Positions 25,035 through 35,581 of a stretch of 64,000 nt of DNA are shown here, one piece after another; positions within the stretch are counted from its first letter, which is position 1, and each line of letters begins with the position of its first letter. The stretch spans positions 1 through 64,000 of the forward strand of contig NZ_CAAHFN010000044.1 of the NCBI RefSeq assembly GCF_900961225.1, read 5' to 3'. The position numbers and the translations under genes are program-made. The notes under the pieces were generated by a model that worked only from the letters and a program-made list of their open reading frames with translations, did not search any database and had not been told where the DNA came from. This DNA comes from Modicisalibacter radicis. GTDB taxonomy: Bacteria > Pseudomonadota > Gammaproteobacteria > Pseudomonadales > Halomonadaceae.

Positions 25035-27109
25035 CAACGGCCTCCGACCAGCGTCGTTACTCGAATCGTACGGTCATCGGGGATCTCGGCCTGCGACATC
25101 ACCACCAGGTGGCGCAGGCGGCGGCGCAGGAAGCGCGCCAGCAGCGGGCGCAGCGACGGCGTCACGACCAGCACGGTGGGCTCGCCCAGCGCTTCCTGGC
25201 GGGCCAGACCGGCCTCGGTCTGCTGCATCAGGGTGTCGGCCAGTCCGGGCTCGATCGCCCCGCCGCCGTTCATCGCCTGGCTGAGCACCTGCTCCAGGTT
25301 GGCGTCGAGGCCAATCACATGCAATTCGCTGCTGCCCGGGAACCACTGCTGGGTGATCGCCCGTCCCAGGGCCATGCGCACCACCGAGGTCAGTTCATGG
25401 ACATCGCTCTGCGGCGTGGCATGTTCGGCCAGGGTATCGAGGATGGTGCGCATGTCGCGAATCGAGACCTCCTCCTCGAGCAGGTTCTGCAACAGGCGCT
25501 GCAGGGTCGTCAGCGACACCAGCTTGGGCACCACGTCCTCGACCAGCGCCTTGTTGTCCTCGCCCAGCTTGTCGAGCAACTGCTGCGTTTCGTGGCGCCC
25601 CAGCATGTCGCCGGAGTGCTCGTGCAGCAGATGGTTGAGATGCGTCGCCACCACCGTCCCGGCGTCGACCACCGTGTAGCCATAGATCTGTGCCTGTTCG
25701 CGCTGGCCGCCTTCGATCCACACCGCCGGCAGGCCGAACGCCGGATCCTCGGTCATCGCGCCCTCGAGATGACCGGAGACCTGCCCCGGATCGATCGCCA
25801 GCCACTTGCCGGGGTAGGCTTCGGCGCGCCCGACCTCGACCCCCTTGAGGGTGATCACGTAATGGTTGGGGCCGAGCTCCAGATTGTCGCGGATATGCAC
25901 CACCGGCGGCAAAAAGCCCACCTCCTGGGCGAATTTCTTGCGCACGCTCTTTATCCGCCCCAGCAGTTCGCCATCCTGACGGTGGTCGACCAGCGGGATC
26001 AACCGGTGACCGACCTCGAGGCCCAGGGTATCGACCAGCTGGACATCGTCCCAACTGGCTTCGGGGACTTCGGGCGCCGTTGTCGGTTCCCGGTTGACGA
26101 CCTCCTCGGCGAGCTTGTCCTCGCGCTTGCGGATCATCCACCAGGCCAGCGCACCGAGGATCACGCTGAACAGCAGGAACACGAAGTTGGGCATGCCCGG
26201 CACCAGTCCCAGCAACCCCATCACGCACGCCGCCAGGATCAGCACGTGGGGATTGTTGAACAGCTGGCTCATCATCTGCTGACCGACATCCTGCTCGGTG
26301 TTGACCCTCGAGACGGTGACGCCCGCCGCCGTCGAGATCACCAGCGCCGGGATCTGCGCGACCAGGCCGTCGCCGATGGTCAGCAGGGCATAGGTGCGAG
26401 CGGCGTCGGCGAACGCCATGTCGTGCTGCAGCATGCCGATCAGCAGCCCGCCGATCAGGTTGACCACCATGATGATCAAGCCGGCCACGGCGTCACCGCG
26501 CACGAACTTGCTGGCACCATCCATCGAGCCGTAGAAATCGGCTTCCTGGGCGATCTCGCCGCGCCGTTTCTTGGCGTCCTCCTCGCCGATCAGGCCAGCG
26601 TTGAGGTCGGCATCGATGGCCATCTGCTTGCCGGGCATGGAATCCAGCGTGAAGCGCGCGCCGACCTCGGCGATACGCCCCGCGCCCTTGGTGATGACCA
26701 TGAAGTTGATGATCACCAGGATCAGGAACACCACCAGGCCCACCGCGAAGTTGCCGCCGATCAGGAACTCGCCGAACGCCTCGATCACCTTCCCCGCGGC
26801 GTCGCCCCCGGCGTCGCCCTCCATCAGCACCACCCGCGTCGAGGCGACGTTGAGCGACAGGCGCAGCAGCGTGGTGAACAGCAGCACCGCCGGAAAGGCC
26901 GCGAAATCCAGCGGCTTGCTGGTGAACATGCTGACCAGCAGGACCATGATCGCCAGGGCGATATTGAAAGTGAAGAACATATCCAGGGCGAACGGCGGCA
27001 GCGGCAGGATCATCATCGACAGGATCATGATGATCAGCACCGGCCCGGCCAGTAGCTTCAAGGGGACGTTGCCCAGCCAGTTCTGGCCCAGGGAATTCAT
27101 CAGGTTCAT
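25034..27109 (-). CDS. flhA: Flagellar export gate protein FlhA
   Basis: A 691-residue type III export gate component. The N-terminal half has eight membrane helices with the conserved FHIPEP-region cytoplasmic loop (DSMPGKQMAIDADLNAGLI). The C-terminal cytosolic domain (about 360-691) docks chaperone-substrate complexes such as FliT-FliD and FliS-FliC. Length matches E. coli FlhA (692). It overlaps flhB by 4 bp (ATGA) and shares one base with flhF, so flhB-flhA-flhF and probably the next two genes are one operon. Confidence 0.97.
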   Translation of the reverse strand: MNLMNSLGQNWLGNVPLKLLAGPVLIIMILSMMILPLPPFALDMFFTFNIALAIMVLLVSMFTSKPLDFAAFPAVLLFTTLLRLSLNVASTRVVLMEGDAGGDAAGKVIEAFGEFLIGGNFAVGLVVFLILVIINFMVITKGAGRIAEVGARFTLDSMPGKQMAIDADLNAGLIGEEDAKKRRGEIAQEADFYGSMDGASKFVRGDAVAGLIIMVVNLIGGLLIGMLQHDMAFADAARTYALLTIGDGLVAQIPALVISTAAGVTVSRVNTEQDVGQQMMSQLFNNPHVLILAACVMGLLGLVPGMPNFVFLLFSVILGALAWWMIRKREDKLAEEVVNREPTTAPEVPEASWDDVQLVDTLGLEVGHRLIPLVDHRQDGELLGRIKSVRKKFAQEVGFLPPVVHIRDNLELGPNHYVITLKGVEVGRAEAYPGKWLAIDPGQVSGHLEGAMTEDPAFGLPAVWIEGGQREQAQIYGYTVVDAGTVVATHLNHLLHEHSGDMLGRHETQQLLDKLGEDNKALVEDVVPKLVSLTTLQRLLQNLLEEEVSIRDMRTILDTLAEHATPQSDVHELTSVVRMALGRAITQQWFPGSSELHVIGLDANLEQVLSQAMNGGGAIEPGLADTLMQQTEAGLARQEALGEPTVLVVTPSLRPLLARFLRRRLRHLVVMSQAEIPDDRTIRVTTLVGGR

Positions 27110-28275
27110 CGCGTTTCCTCGTGGGAAGAGGCATCGTTGGGGCTGTCCGCCATTTCAACGGGCACCTGGATATCGCGCGGCGGTTCGGGTGCGTCGCCCC
27201 CCTCCTGGCGCACCTGACGCAGGCGAAACGCCCACGCCAGGACTTCGGCGACCGCGGTGTACAGATCGGCCGGGATCTCGCGGTCGAGATCGACATGTCG
27301 ATACAGCGCCCGGGCCAGGGGCGGGGCTTCCAGCCGCGGAATACGGTACTCGTCGCCAATCTCGCGGATTCGCGCCGCCACCGCATCGGCCCCCTTGGCG
27401 ACGACTCGCGGGGCGCCCATCTCGCCGTCGCGATAGCTCAGCGCCACCGCATAGTGCGTGGGGTTGGTGACGATCACGTCGGCCTCGGGAACCTTGCTCA
27501 TCATGCGTCCGCGCGCCATCGCCTGCTGCTGCTGGCGGATGCGCCCCTTGACCTGCGGGTCGCCCTCGGACTCCTTGTGTTCCTTTTTGATCTCGTCCTT
27601 GGTCATGCGCAGCTGCTTGTTGTGACTCCACAGCTGATAGGGCACGTCGATCAGGATCACCACCACCAGCGAGAGCACGATCAGGCCGCAACACAGCGCC
27701 GCCAGCTGCATGGCGTGATAGAGCGCCTGCTGGATCGGCTGGTTCATCAGCCCCAGAAACTCGTCGCGCTTGTACCACAGAAAGACGAAGGCCACGCTGC
27801 CGGTAAGCAGCGACTTGGCAATCGCCTTGGCCAGCTCGGCCAGGGCCTGGGACGAGACCATCCGCTTCAAGCCCTTGGCAGGATTGAGCTTGGAAAACTT
27901 GGGTTGCAGCGACTTGCCTGAAATCAGCCAGCCGCCGAGCAGCCCCGGGGCGACGAGCGCGATGACCGCCAGCAGCAGAAACAACGGAATCAGGGCGAAC
28001 AGCGTGGTGCTGCCGAGCTTCCAGACATGCGCCATCATCCGCGCACTGTCGAAGAGGATGCCGCGGTCGAACAGGAACGACTGCTCCATGACCAGACCCA
28101 ACTGGTCGTAGAGCATGCCGCCCATCGTCCACAGGCCAATGACACCGCCGAGCAGCATCAGAAAGGTGGAAAGTTCGCGCGAGCGCGCGACCTGCCCCTC
28201 CTCGCGGGCCTTTTCCTGGCGTCGCGGTGTGGGGTCTTCGGTCTTTTCCTCGTCGCTGCTGCTGTCGTCGGCCAT
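27106..28275 (-). CDS. flhB: Flagellar export apparatus switch protein FlhB
   Basis: A 389-residue protein with the N-terminal EEKTEDPTPRRQEKAREEGQVARS signature, four membrane helices to about 210 and a cytosolic domain. That domain contains the self-cleaving NPTH motif (VTNPTHYAVALSY, near residue 270), which switches export from hook to filament subunits when signalled by FliK. The Pro-rich tail after about 365 is variable. First gene after the cheZ terminator; the 188-bp spacer presumably holds a FlhDC-dependent promoter. A second, cytosolic-only FlhB relative is encoded near 45.7 kb. Confidence 0.96.
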   Translation of the reverse strand: MADDSSSDEEKTEDPTPRRQEKAREEGQVARSRELSTFLMLLGGVIGLWTMGGMLYDQLGLVMEQSFLFDRGILFDSARMMAHVWKLGSTTLFALIPLFLLLAVIALVAPGLLGGWLISGKSLQPKFSKLNPAKGLKRMVSSQALAELAKAIAKSLLTGSVAFVFLWYKRDEFLGLMNQPIQQALYHAMQLAALCCGLIVLSLVVVILIDVPYQLWSHNKQLRMTKDEIKKEHKESEGDPQVKGRIRQQQQAMARGRMMSKVPEADVIVTNPTHYAVALSYRDGEMGAPRVVAKGADAVAARIREIGDEYRIPRLEAPPLARALYRHVDLDREIPADLYTAVAEVLAWAFRLRQVRQEGGDAPEPPRDIQVPVEMADSPNDASSHEETR

Positions 28276-28349
28276 GGTCCCCGCGCCGAGTTTTCGGCAA
28301 AATTCGAACGAGGCTTATTCTGCGCGGCAGCGGCGGTCAACAAACACGC

Positions 28350-28391
28350 AAAAAGCGCGACGAATCGGGCGTTAATCCACGATTGTCGCGC
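28350..28391 (-). terminator. Intrinsic terminator after cheZ
   Basis: On the minus strand, GCGCGACAATCG pairs with CGATTCGTCGCGC (12 bp with one bulge, 12-nt loop), followed immediately by TTTTT. It ends the cheYZ transcript ahead of flhB. Confidence 0.8.
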
Positions 28392-28463
28392 TGCAGGAAG
28401 CGCAAGCGTGCGGGAAGGTTACGTCAAGGCAGCGCCGGCATCAGCCGTACGCCGCCTTCCGAA

Positions 28464-29126
28464 TCAGAAGCCCAGCGAGTCCAGCAGGTCGTCGACCTGG
28501 CCCTGGTCACTGACCACGTCGGCACTCTCGGGCTTGATCTGCGGCCCGTTGAGCAGCGAGGCTTCACGCTCGTTGACCAACGACTTGCGCAGTTCCTGAC
28601 GATCCTGGCTATCGGGCACGTTATCCAGCAACACCTGAACGAGCTGGTTTTCGATCTCCTTGATCATGTCCATCATGCGCTTGATCACCTGGCCGGTCAG
28701 GTCCTGAAAGTCCTGGGCCATCATGATCTCGAGCAATTCGGCGTTGGTCGCCCGGGTCTGCGCGGGTACCGCGCTCAGATAGGCACGGGTATCGGTCACC
28801 AGCTCCTTGGCCTCGTCGAGCTCCTTGGGCTCGGCGAACCACTGCGCCCAGCGCGTGTCGAGCTCCTCGGCACGACTTTCCAGGGCGTCCTGTATCGGCT
28901 GCGCGCGGTCGATGGCGTTGAGCGCCCGCTCGGCCGCCTGCTCGGTCATCGTCGCCACATAGCTCAACCGGTCGCGTGCGTCGGGAATCGCCTCGGCGGC
29001 CTTCTCGATCTCCTTGTCCAGCCCCAGTTCCCGCATGCTGTCTCGCAGCATGCGCGTCACCTGCCCGATCCGCTGGACCAGGTCTTCCCCCTGCTGAGTG
29101 CCGGCATGCTGCGCTTGAACGCTCAT
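28464..29126 (-). CDS. cheZ: CheY-P phosphatase CheZ
   Basis: A 220-residue helical-hairpin phosphatase that removes phosphate from CheY. The catalytic segment [14 protein letters not shown] places D142 and Q146 in the positions of E. coli D143 and Q147. The C-terminal CheY-binding peptide [11 protein letters not shown] is intact after a flexible linker. Length matches E. coli CheZ (214). GGAGGG precedes ATG 29126. It lies 27 bp after cheY as in enterobacteria. Confidence 0.96.
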   Translation of the reverse strand: MSVQAQHAGTQQGEDLVQRIGQVTRMLRDSMRELGLDKEIEKAAEAIPDARDRLSYVATMTEQAAERALNAIDRAQPIQDALESRAEELDTRWAQWFAEPKELDEAKELVTDTRAYLSAVPAQTRATNAELLEIMMAQDFQDLTGQVIKRMMDMIKEIENQLVQVLLDNVPDSQDRQELRKSLVNEREASLLNGPQIKPESADVVSDQGQVDDLLDSLGF

Positions 29127-29153
29127 TGCTTGCCCTCCTCCACGAAATTGATC

Positions 29154-29543
29154 TTATTTGCCCAGTTTCTCGAATATCTTGTTGAGCTTTTCTTCCAGCG
29201 TGGCCGCGGTGAAGGGCTTGACGACATAGCCGTTGGCGCCTGCCTGGGCAGCGGCAATGATGTTTTCCTTCTTGGCTTCGGCAGTCACCATCAATACCGG
29301 CAGCGACTTGAGCGCATCGTCGGCGCGGATCTGCTTGAGCATCTCGAGCCCATCCAGGTTGGGCATGTTCCAGTCGGAGACCACGAATTCGAAACCACCG
29401 GCACGCAACTTGCCCAGCGCGTCCTGGCCGTCCTCGGCCTCCTCGACGTTGGTGTAGCCCAGTTCCTTCAGCAGGCTACGTACGATACGGCGCATGGTGG
29501 GAAAATCGTCTACCACCAGAATGCTCATGTTCTTGTCGGCCAT
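29154..29543 (-). CDS. cheY: Chemotaxis response regulator CheY
   Basis: A single 129-residue receiver domain. The phosphorylation site is D57 ([10 protein letters not shown]), the acidic pocket D12/D13 (VVDDFP), with T87 (VTAEA) and K109 (VVKPF), all aligned with E. coli CheY. Phosphorylated by CheA, it binds FliM to reverse motor rotation and is dephosphorylated by CheZ. GAGGAAG precedes the ATG. It follows a receptor gene by 38 bp rather than following cheB directly. Confidence 0.97.
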   Translation of the reverse strand: MADKNMSILVVDDFPTMRRIVRSLLKELGYTNVEEAEDGQDALGKLRAGGFEFVVSDWNMPNLDGLEMLKQIRADDALKSLPVLMVTAEAKKENIIAAAQAGANGYVVKPFTAATLEEKLNKIFEKLGK

Positions 29544-29581
29544 CTTGCTTCCTCATCTCGATCGGGTTGGGCAACACGTTG

Positions 29582-31282
29582 TCAAAATTCTTCCCAGTCG
29601 TCTGCGCTCTCGAGCGACGGCTCGGGCTTGGCGGGACGGCGGGAGGCATGTGTCGGGCCGGCCGTCGCGCCGGTCTGTGGCAGCGACGAAGCGGCGGTAG
29701 CGGCATCCTGGGGCGAACGAGTGTCGTCGGACAGACGAAACAGCGACACGGCCCGCTCCAGACGATCGGCCTGTTCTTCCAGCGAGGCGGCCGCGGCGGC
29801 GGCCTGCTGGACCAGTGCCGCATTCTGCTGGGTGACCTCGTCCATCTGCGAGACAGCAGTGCCGACCTGGGTGATGCCATCGCTCTGCTCCTGCGAGGCG
29901 GCCGAGATCTCATCCATGATGTCGGTCATCCGATGCACCGCGGAAACCACATCGCGCATGGTGGTGCCGGCTTCCTCGACCAGCGTCGAGCCCTGCTTGA
30001 CCTGGGTGACCGAGCCGTCGATCAGTTCGCGGATCTCCTTGGCCGCCGAAGCGCTGCGGCTAGCCAGGTTGCGGACTTCACCGGCGACCACCGCGAAACC
30101 GCGGCCCTGCTCCCCGGCCCGCGCCGCCTCGACCGAGGCGTTGAGCGCGAGGATGTTGGTCTGGAAGGCGATCGAGTCGATCACCCCGGTGATATCGGCG
30201 ATCTGCTTGGAGCTCGCCGAGATCCCCTGCATGGTGGTGATCACCTGGTCGACCACCTCGCCGCCGCGGCCGGCCGTCGACGATGCCTCGTTGGCCAGGG
30301 TGCTGGCCTGGCGGGCATTGTCGGCGTTCTGCTTTACGGTCGCCGTCAGCTCTTCCATGCTCGCCGCGGTCTCGGCGATCGAGGCCGCCTGCTGGTCGGT
30401 ACGCGAGGACAGGTCGGTGTTACCGCCGGCGATCTCGCGGGCACCCAGGTGAATCGAGCCACTGCTGTCGCGCACCGTGCGCACGGTTTTCGAAAGCCCC
30501 TGCTGCATGTCGCGCATGGCGGCGAACAGCTTGCCGATCTCGTTGCGCGTCGATGACTTGATCTCGTGGGACAGGTCCGCCTGGGCGATACGCTGGAAGT
30601 GCTCGACCGCCTCGCGCAGCGGCCCGACCACCAGGCGCGCCAGTCCCAGCCGCAGCGCGGCGAGCAGCAGCAGCGCGAAAATCACCACGCCCAGGCCGAT
30701 CATCTCGCTGCGGCGGGTCTCGGCGTGAAAGCCGGCGATGATCTGGTCGCCACGGTCGCCGGCGTAATGCACGAAGTCGGTCATGGCCTGATCGAAAGCC
30801 GCACTGATGTCACTCTCTTGCGCCTTGAGCGTATCGAAGGTTTCCATGTCGAGCTGCTCGAGCGCGGCCATCTGCTGGTCGAGGTTGTCGAACAATGCCG
30901 TCATGCTGGTTTCGAGGGGCGTGACATAAGCCGTGCCTGCCGCCGTCTTGGGCACCGTCTGGAAGTTGGTGAAACGCGCCCGCGCCCGCTCCAGATAGCC
31001 CTGGGCCTCGCCGAGATAGTCCTTGGCCTCGCCGAAACGCCCCATCATGCGTGCTGACACGACATCATTGGTGCGCATGCGGCTATACAACATCAACGAT
31101 TCGGCACGGCCGATCTCGTTGAGCTGCTCGACGTTGATCCGGTTGAGCGTACCGATCGACGCTTCGCTGATGCGATCGGCCCGGTAGCCCAGTGCGGCGA
31201 CGACCAGGATCAGCACGCCGAAGATCACCACGGCGATACTCAACAGCGAGCTTATGGACAGATTGGCGAACAGGCGTTTCAT
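29582..31282 (-). CDS. Methyl-accepting chemotaxis protein with periplasmic four-helix domain
   Basis: A 566-residue receptor: TM1 about 10-32, periplasmic helical ligand domain (TarH/4HB type) about 33-187, TM2 about 190-210, HAMP about 212-265 and signalling domain with the conserved tip [33 protein letters not shown]. The C-terminus ends DDWEEF, a CheR/CheB docking pentapeptide after a flexible tail. Ligand unknown. Placed between cheB and cheY, in the meche-type operon. AGAGAGG precedes the ATG. Confidence 0.95.
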   Translation of the reverse strand: MKRLFANLSISSLLSIAVVIFGVLILVVAALGYRADRISEASIGTLNRINVEQLNEIGRAESLMLYSRMRTNDVVSARMMGRFGEAKDYLGEAQGYLERARARFTNFQTVPKTAAGTAYVTPLETSMTALFDNLDQQMAALEQLDMETFDTLKAQESDISAAFDQAMTDFVHYAGDRGDQIIAGFHAETRRSEMIGLGVVIFALLLLAALRLGLARLVVGPLREAVEHFQRIAQADLSHEIKSSTRNEIGKLFAAMRDMQQGLSKTVRTVRDSSGSIHLGAREIAGGNTDLSSRTDQQAASIAETAASMEELTATVKQNADNARQASTLANEASSTAGRGGEVVDQVITTMQGISASSKQIADITGVIDSIAFQTNILALNASVEAARAGEQGRGFAVVAGEVRNLASRSASAAKEIRELIDGSVTQVKQGSTLVEEAGTTMRDVVSAVHRMTDIMDEISAASQEQSDGITQVGTAVSQMDEVTQQNAALVQQAAAAAASLEEQADRLERAVSLFRLSDDTRSPQDAATAASSLPQTGATAGPTHASRRPAKPEPSLESADDWEEF

Positions 31283-31333
31283 AGACCTCTCTCGGTTTTC
31301 AGCGTTGTTGGCATTGCAGCGCTCGCACGGACA

Positions 31334-32395
31334 TCAGACACGCTGGGCACGTCCCGAAGAGGCCACTTGCTGCATGATCTTGCCCGCCATTTGCTCCAGG
31401 TCGACGATCTCGACGGCGCCACCCACCGCGACCGCCTCGCGGGGCATGCCGTAGACCACGCAGGTCGGCTCGCTCTGGGCCAGCGTATGCGCGCCGGCCT
31501 TGCGCATTTCCAGCAATCCCAGGGCGCCGTCCTTGCCCATGCCGGTCAGGATCACGCCGATCGCGTTGCGGCCGGCGTTCTTGGCGGCCGAGTTGAACAG
31601 CACATCCACCGAAGGGCGGTGACGATTGACCGGCTCGCCGTCGTCGAGCGCCACGACATAGTTGGCACCGCTGCGCGCCAGCTTGAGGTGACGATCCCCG
31701 GGGGCGATGTAGGCATGGCCAGGCAGCACCCGCTCGCCATCCTCAGCTTCCTTGACATTGATCCGGCACAGGCGGTCGAGCCGCTCGGCGAACGAGCGGG
31801 TGAAGCCGCCGGGCATGTGCTGGGTGATCAGAATCGCCGGGGTATTGGCCGGCAGCGGCTCGAGCACATGGCGGATCGCCTCGGTGCCGCCGGTGGACGC
31901 GCCGATGATGATCAGCTTCTCACTGGAAATGAACGGCGCCTTGATCGGCTCTGCCGGCGCGTCCTGCTGACGCCGCGCGGCCCGCGGTCGCGACCGTGCG
32001 GCGGCGCGAATCTTGTCGGCGATCATCTCGCTGTAATCGAGCATGCCGCTGCGAATGCCCAATTGCGGCTTGGAGACGAAGTCCACGGCGCCCAGTTCCA
32101 ACGCACGCAGGGTGATCTCGGAACCCGCCTGGGTGAGCGACGATACCATCAACACCGGCATCGGACGCAGTCGCATCAGCCGCTCGAGGAAGTCGAGCCC
32201 ATCCATGCGCGGCATTTCCACATCCAGCGTCAGGACATCGGGGTTGGTGCGTTTGATCAGGTCCCGTGCCACCAGCGGGTCGGGGGCGGTCGCCACCACT
32301 TCCATGTCCGATTGCGAGTTGATGATCTCGCTCATCAGATCACGGATCAGCGCTGAATCGTCGACACACAGTACCTTGATCTTGGGGGCGCTCAA
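31334..32395 (-). CDS. cheB: Chemotaxis methylesterase/glutamine deamidase CheB
   Basis: 353 residues: receiver domain with acidic D12/D13 and phospho-site D58 ([10 protein letters not shown]), a linker of about 30 residues and a C-terminal esterase with triad S167 (GASTGGTEA), H193 (TQHMPGGFT) and D289 (GMGKDG). It demethylates receptor glutamates for adaptation, opposing CheR. The apparent longer frame begins far upstream inside cheR. The TTG at 32395, with GGAGAGGAGAG just upstream, gives the family N-terminus ([12 protein letters not shown]) and normal length, so a TTG start is assigned. Confidence 0.93.
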   Translation of the reverse strand: MSAPKIKVLCVDDSALIRDLMSEIINSQSDMEVVATAPDPLVARDLIKRTNPDVLTLDVEMPRMDGLDFLERLMRLRPMPVLMVSSLTQAGSEITLRALELGAVDFVSKPQLGIRSGMLDYSEMIADKIRAAARSRPRAARRQQDAPAEPIKAPFISSEKLIIIGASTGGTEAIRHVLEPLPANTPAILITQHMPGGFTRSFAERLDRLCRINVKEAEDGERVLPGHAYIAPGDRHLKLARSGANYVVALDDGEPVNRHRPSVDVLFNSAAKNAGRNAIGVILTGMGKDGALGLLEMRKAGAHTLAQSEPTCVVYGMPREAVAVGGAVEIVDLEQMAGKIMQQVASSGRAQRV

Positions 32396-32457
32396 GGGCT
32401 CTCTCCTCTCCTTTCCCGGGCGGACGCACCGCGCGGGAAATTGCGTTAGTCTTGAAG

Positions 32458-33327
32458 TTATCGGCTTGCCGATGAACGACTTGAGGGTTGCGAGGCCAAC
32501 TCGTAGACGGTCTGGCCGCGCAACCGGAATGCCTGGCTGATATAGGAAAAATTCTCGGAATGGCCGGCGAACAGCAGCCCGTTGGGCTTGAGCAATGGCA
32601 CGAAACGCTCGAGTATTTTCGCCTGGGTCTGCTTGTCGAAATAGATCATGATGTTGCGGCAGAAGATCGCATCGAAGCCACCATCCAGCCCCCAGTTCGG
32701 TGACAACAGATTGAGCTGGCGCAGTTCGATCATGGCGGTCAGTTCGGGACGAATCCGCGCCAGCCCGGCACGCGCGCCGCCACCGCGCAGGAAGAACTGC
32801 TTGCGCCGCGTCTCGCTCAGCTTGAGCACCTGCTCGAGGGGATAGACCGCCTCGCGCGCCTTGGCCAGCGCCTCGGTATCGATGTCGGTGGCAACGATCC
32901 GCGCCTCGCGGGCACGCGCGCCCAGCGTCTCCTGGAGCGTCATGGCGATCGAGTACGGCTCCTCCCCGGTCGACGCCGCCGCGCACCAGACACGCACCGG
33001 GCCCGTGCTGGCCGCGACATGGTTGGCGAGCAGCGGGAAGTGGTGCGCTTCACGGAAGAACGCCGTCAGGTTGGTGGTCAGCGCATTGGTGAATGCTTCC
33101 CACTCCTTGGAATCGGGGTGACGCTCGAGGCGCGCCAGGTACTCCGAGAACAGCGTCAGCTTGTGGTGACGCAGGCGCCGCGCGAGGCGGCTGTAGACCA
33201 TCTCGCGCTTGTGCTCCGCCAACACGATGCCAGCGCGCTGGTAGATCAGCTTGCGCACGCGATCGAAGTCCATGTCGGTCATCGTCAGATCGCGCTCCAG
33301 GGAGGCGCCCGCGGTGCCGGAACTCAT
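32458..33327 (-). CDS. cheR: Chemotaxis protein methyltransferase CheR
   Basis: A 289-residue SAM-dependent methyltransferase that methylates receptor glutamates. The N-terminal helical domain ([27 protein letters not shown]) is followed by the Rossmann domain with [16 protein letters not shown] and [14 protein letters not shown]. The beta subdomain that grips xWxxF pentapeptides is present, matching the tails of all four receptors here. ATG 33327 gives a length like E. coli (286). ATG 33369 overlaps the receptor stop and is possible; ATG 33282 would be shorter. Confidence 0.95.
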   Translation of the reverse strand: MSSGTAGASLERDLTMTDMDFDRVRKLIYQRAGIVLAEHKREMVYSRLARRLRHHKLTLFSEYLARLERHPDSKEWEAFTNALTTNLTAFFREAHHFPLLANHVAASTGPVRVWCAAASTGEEPYSIAMTLQETLGARAREARIVATDIDTEALAKAREAVYPLEQVLKLSETRRKQFFLRGGGARAGLARIRPELTAMIELRQLNLLSPNWGLDGGFDAIFCRNIMIYFDKQTQAKILERFVPLLKPNGLLFAGHSENFSYISQAFRLRGQTVYELASQPSSRSSASR

Positions 33328-33353
33328 ACTTTCGGAATAGTCCACTCGGGTGT

Positions 33354-35516
33354 TCAAAAGGCCTCCCATTCGGATTCACTGCCGGCTGGCGTTCTTGCCG
33401 GCTTCGCCGACGTCGCGGCGGTTTCCGAAGTCACATGGCTGAGTTCGCGGCGGTGTTCGGCCGCCTTGAAACGGGTCGCCCGGTCGACGCTCTCCCTGCC
33501 GCTGCCCGCCAGGCGCAACACGGCAACGGCATCGGCCAGCTTGCTCACTTGCTCGTCGAGACTCTGCGCCGCGCGTGCCGAACTCTGCACCCGCTCGGCG
33601 TTCTGCTGGGTCACTTCGTCCATCTGGGCGATCGCCTGGTTGATCTGGTCGATGCCGCCGGTCTGCTCGTCCGACGCCGAGGCGATCTCGCCCATGATGT
33701 CATTGACCTTGAGCACCGCACCGACCACACCCTCGATCGAGGTCTCGGCGCGCTTGACCAGCGCGGCGCCGTTGTCGATCTCCTGGGCGGAGCCGTCGAT
33801 CAGCGCGCGGATCTCGCGGGCGGCGTCGGCACTGCGCCCGGCGAGGTTGCGGACTTCGCTGGCAACCACCGCGAAGCCACGGCCCTGCTCGCCGGCACGT
33901 GCCGCCTCGACCGAGGCGTTGAGCGCCAGGATGTTGGTCTGGAAGGCGATCGAGTCGATCACCCCGATGATCTCGGAGACCTTGCGCGAGCTGTCGGTGA
34001 TCCGGCCCATGGTGTCGACCACGTCGCCCATCACCTCGCCGCTCTCGCGCACCGAGCTCGCGGCATTGCTGGACAGACCGCTGGCCTCGCGGGCGTTGGA
34101 GGCGTTCTGCTTCACCGTGGCGGTCATCTGCTCCATGCTCGAGGCGGTCTCCTGCAACGAGGCGGCCTGCTGCTCGGTGCGCGACGACAAGTCCTCGTTG
34201 CCGTCGGCGATGTCCCGCGACGCCGGACGCACGATACCCACGCTGTGATTGACGTCCTTGACGATGCTCGACAGGCTCAGCCGCATGACGTTCAGCGAGG
34301 CCATCAGTTCGCCGACTTCGTCGTTACGATTGCTGGGCATCGTCGCCGCCAGGTTGCCGGCGGAAATCTGCAGGGTGAAGCGCTTGGACTCGTCGAGCGG
34401 CCGGCGAATCGCACGCATGCTCAGCGCCCCCATGACGATCAGCAGCAAAAGCCCCGTCACGCCCAGGATCAACTGGGCGGTGAGGATCTGTTTCTCAGTC
34501 TCATGTGCCCGCTCGACCAGGTCCTGGGCAGTGTCTTGCTTGGCCGAGACCAGGCCGCTGACGATACCGCTCAGCCGCTCGGCTTCCGGTTCGAGCACGT
34601 CGTTGTAGGCGATGAAGGCCTGATAATACTCGCCGTCGGTCAGGCTCCGGGCGGTCGTCAGCAGTCCCGCCTCGACGTAGTTCTCGAGCCCCGCGGCGAA
34701 AGTCGCCGCCTCGTCGCCATGATTGATGTCCCTGGCCATGTAGGCGTCCCACACCGTCCTCACCTCCGCAGCCATCTCCTCGACCTTGACGATCGCCTCC
34801 TCGTGGCCACCGGCCATCGGATTGCCCACCGGATCGGCGAGCAGCGATCGACTGCGATTCATCAACTGTTCGACCCGCTGCAGGCGGGCGACATCCTTGA
34901 GGCCGTTGTCATTGACCGCATCGAGGCGCGCCGCCTCGGTCTGCAACCCGTAGAAGCCCAGTGCGCCGCTGGCGACCAGCAGCAGCATCGACACCACGAT
35001 CATCGTCGCCATGCGCCCCTGCAACGAACGCAGGCGCACCCGGCCGAGCCAGCCGATCAGCCCACGACGCACGATCTGCCCGCGCACCAGCTTGACCCCG
35101 CGAGCCTTGCCGGCACGCAACTGCGCATAGACGCGCTCGGCGTAGGCGCACATTTCGGGGGCGGCCTTGACACGTACCGAGGCGTACCCCTGGACTTCGC
35201 CCGCTTCGTAGATCGGCGTGACACTGGCGCTGACCCAGTAGTAATCGCCGTCCTTGCGCCGGTTCTTGACTAGGCCATGCCACGACTCGCCGGCTTCCAG
35301 CGTTTCCCAGAGATTGGCGAAGGCCGCTTCGGGCATGTCCGGGTGACGGACCAGATTGTGCGGCGAGCCGATCAGCTCCTCGCGTGCAAAGCCGCTGACC
35401 TCGGCGAAAGCCGGGTTCACATAGGTGATACGCCCCTTGAGATCGGTCCTCGAGATCAGGTAATGCTCGTCATCCAGCGAATACTCGCGTTGGGTCACGG
35501 GTTGGTTGTTGCGCAT
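33354..35516 (-). CDS. PAS-containing methyl-accepting chemotaxis receptor (copy A)
   Basis: 720 residues. An N-terminal cytoplasmic PAS domain (about 15-115) of Aer type is followed by TM1 (about 165-187), a helical periplasmic region (about 188-350), TM2 (about 350-372), HAMP, and the MCP signalling domain with tip [33 protein letters not shown] and the ESW tryptophan recall FAD-contacting residues of Aer. Unlike Aer it has a true periplasmic domain, so it could sense both redox/energy and an external ligand. It ends EWEAF (CheR docking). Tandem paralogue of the next gene. Confidence 0.93.
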   Translation of the reverse strand: MRNNQPVTQREYSLDDEHYLISRTDLKGRITYVNPAFAEVSGFAREELIGSPHNLVRHPDMPEAAFANLWETLEAGESWHGLVKNRRKDGDYYWVSASVTPIYEAGEVQGYASVRVKAAPEMCAYAERVYAQLRAGKARGVKLVRGQIVRRGLIGWLGRVRLRSLQGRMATMIVVSMLLLVASGALGFYGLQTEAARLDAVNDNGLKDVARLQRVEQLMNRSRSLLADPVGNPMAGGHEEAIVKVEEMAAEVRTVWDAYMARDINHGDEAATFAAGLENYVEAGLLTTARSLTDGEYYQAFIAYNDVLEPEAERLSGIVSGLVSAKQDTAQDLVERAHETEKQILTAQLILGVTGLLLLIVMGALSMRAIRRPLDESKRFTLQISAGNLAATMPSNRNDEVGELMASLNVMRLSLSSIVKDVNHSVGIVRPASRDIADGNEDLSSRTEQQAASLQETASSMEQMTATVKQNASNAREASGLSSNAASSVRESGEVMGDVVDTMGRITDSSRKVSEIIGVIDSIAFQTNILALNASVEAARAGEQGRGFAVVASEVRNLAGRSADAAREIRALIDGSAQEIDNGAALVKRAETSIEGVVGAVLKVNDIMGEIASASDEQTGGIDQINQAIAQMDEVTQQNAERVQSSARAAQSLDEQVSKLADAVAVLRLAGSGRESVDRATRFKAAEHRRELSHVTSETAATSAKPARTPAGSESEWEAF
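33461..34275 (-). repeat. Near-identical DNA block, copy 1 (receptor signalling domain)
   Basis: Pairs with 35692-36506. By eye about 15 substitutions over roughly 800 bp, nearly all synonymous, while both flanks are clearly less similar. Covers the HAMP-proximal and signalling region of the two PAS receptors. Confidence 0.85.
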
Positions 35517-35581
35517 GATCTTTTATATTCCTGCTGAGTATTATGACCGTCGAGGCGAACCGATTACTGTTGTTGCCTTGC

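Noticed and set aside
25109-27055. 648-residue plus-strand frame opposite flhA
   Set aside because: Gln/His/Asp-rich composition typical of antisense shadow in high-GC genes; flhA motifs are complete on the other strand.
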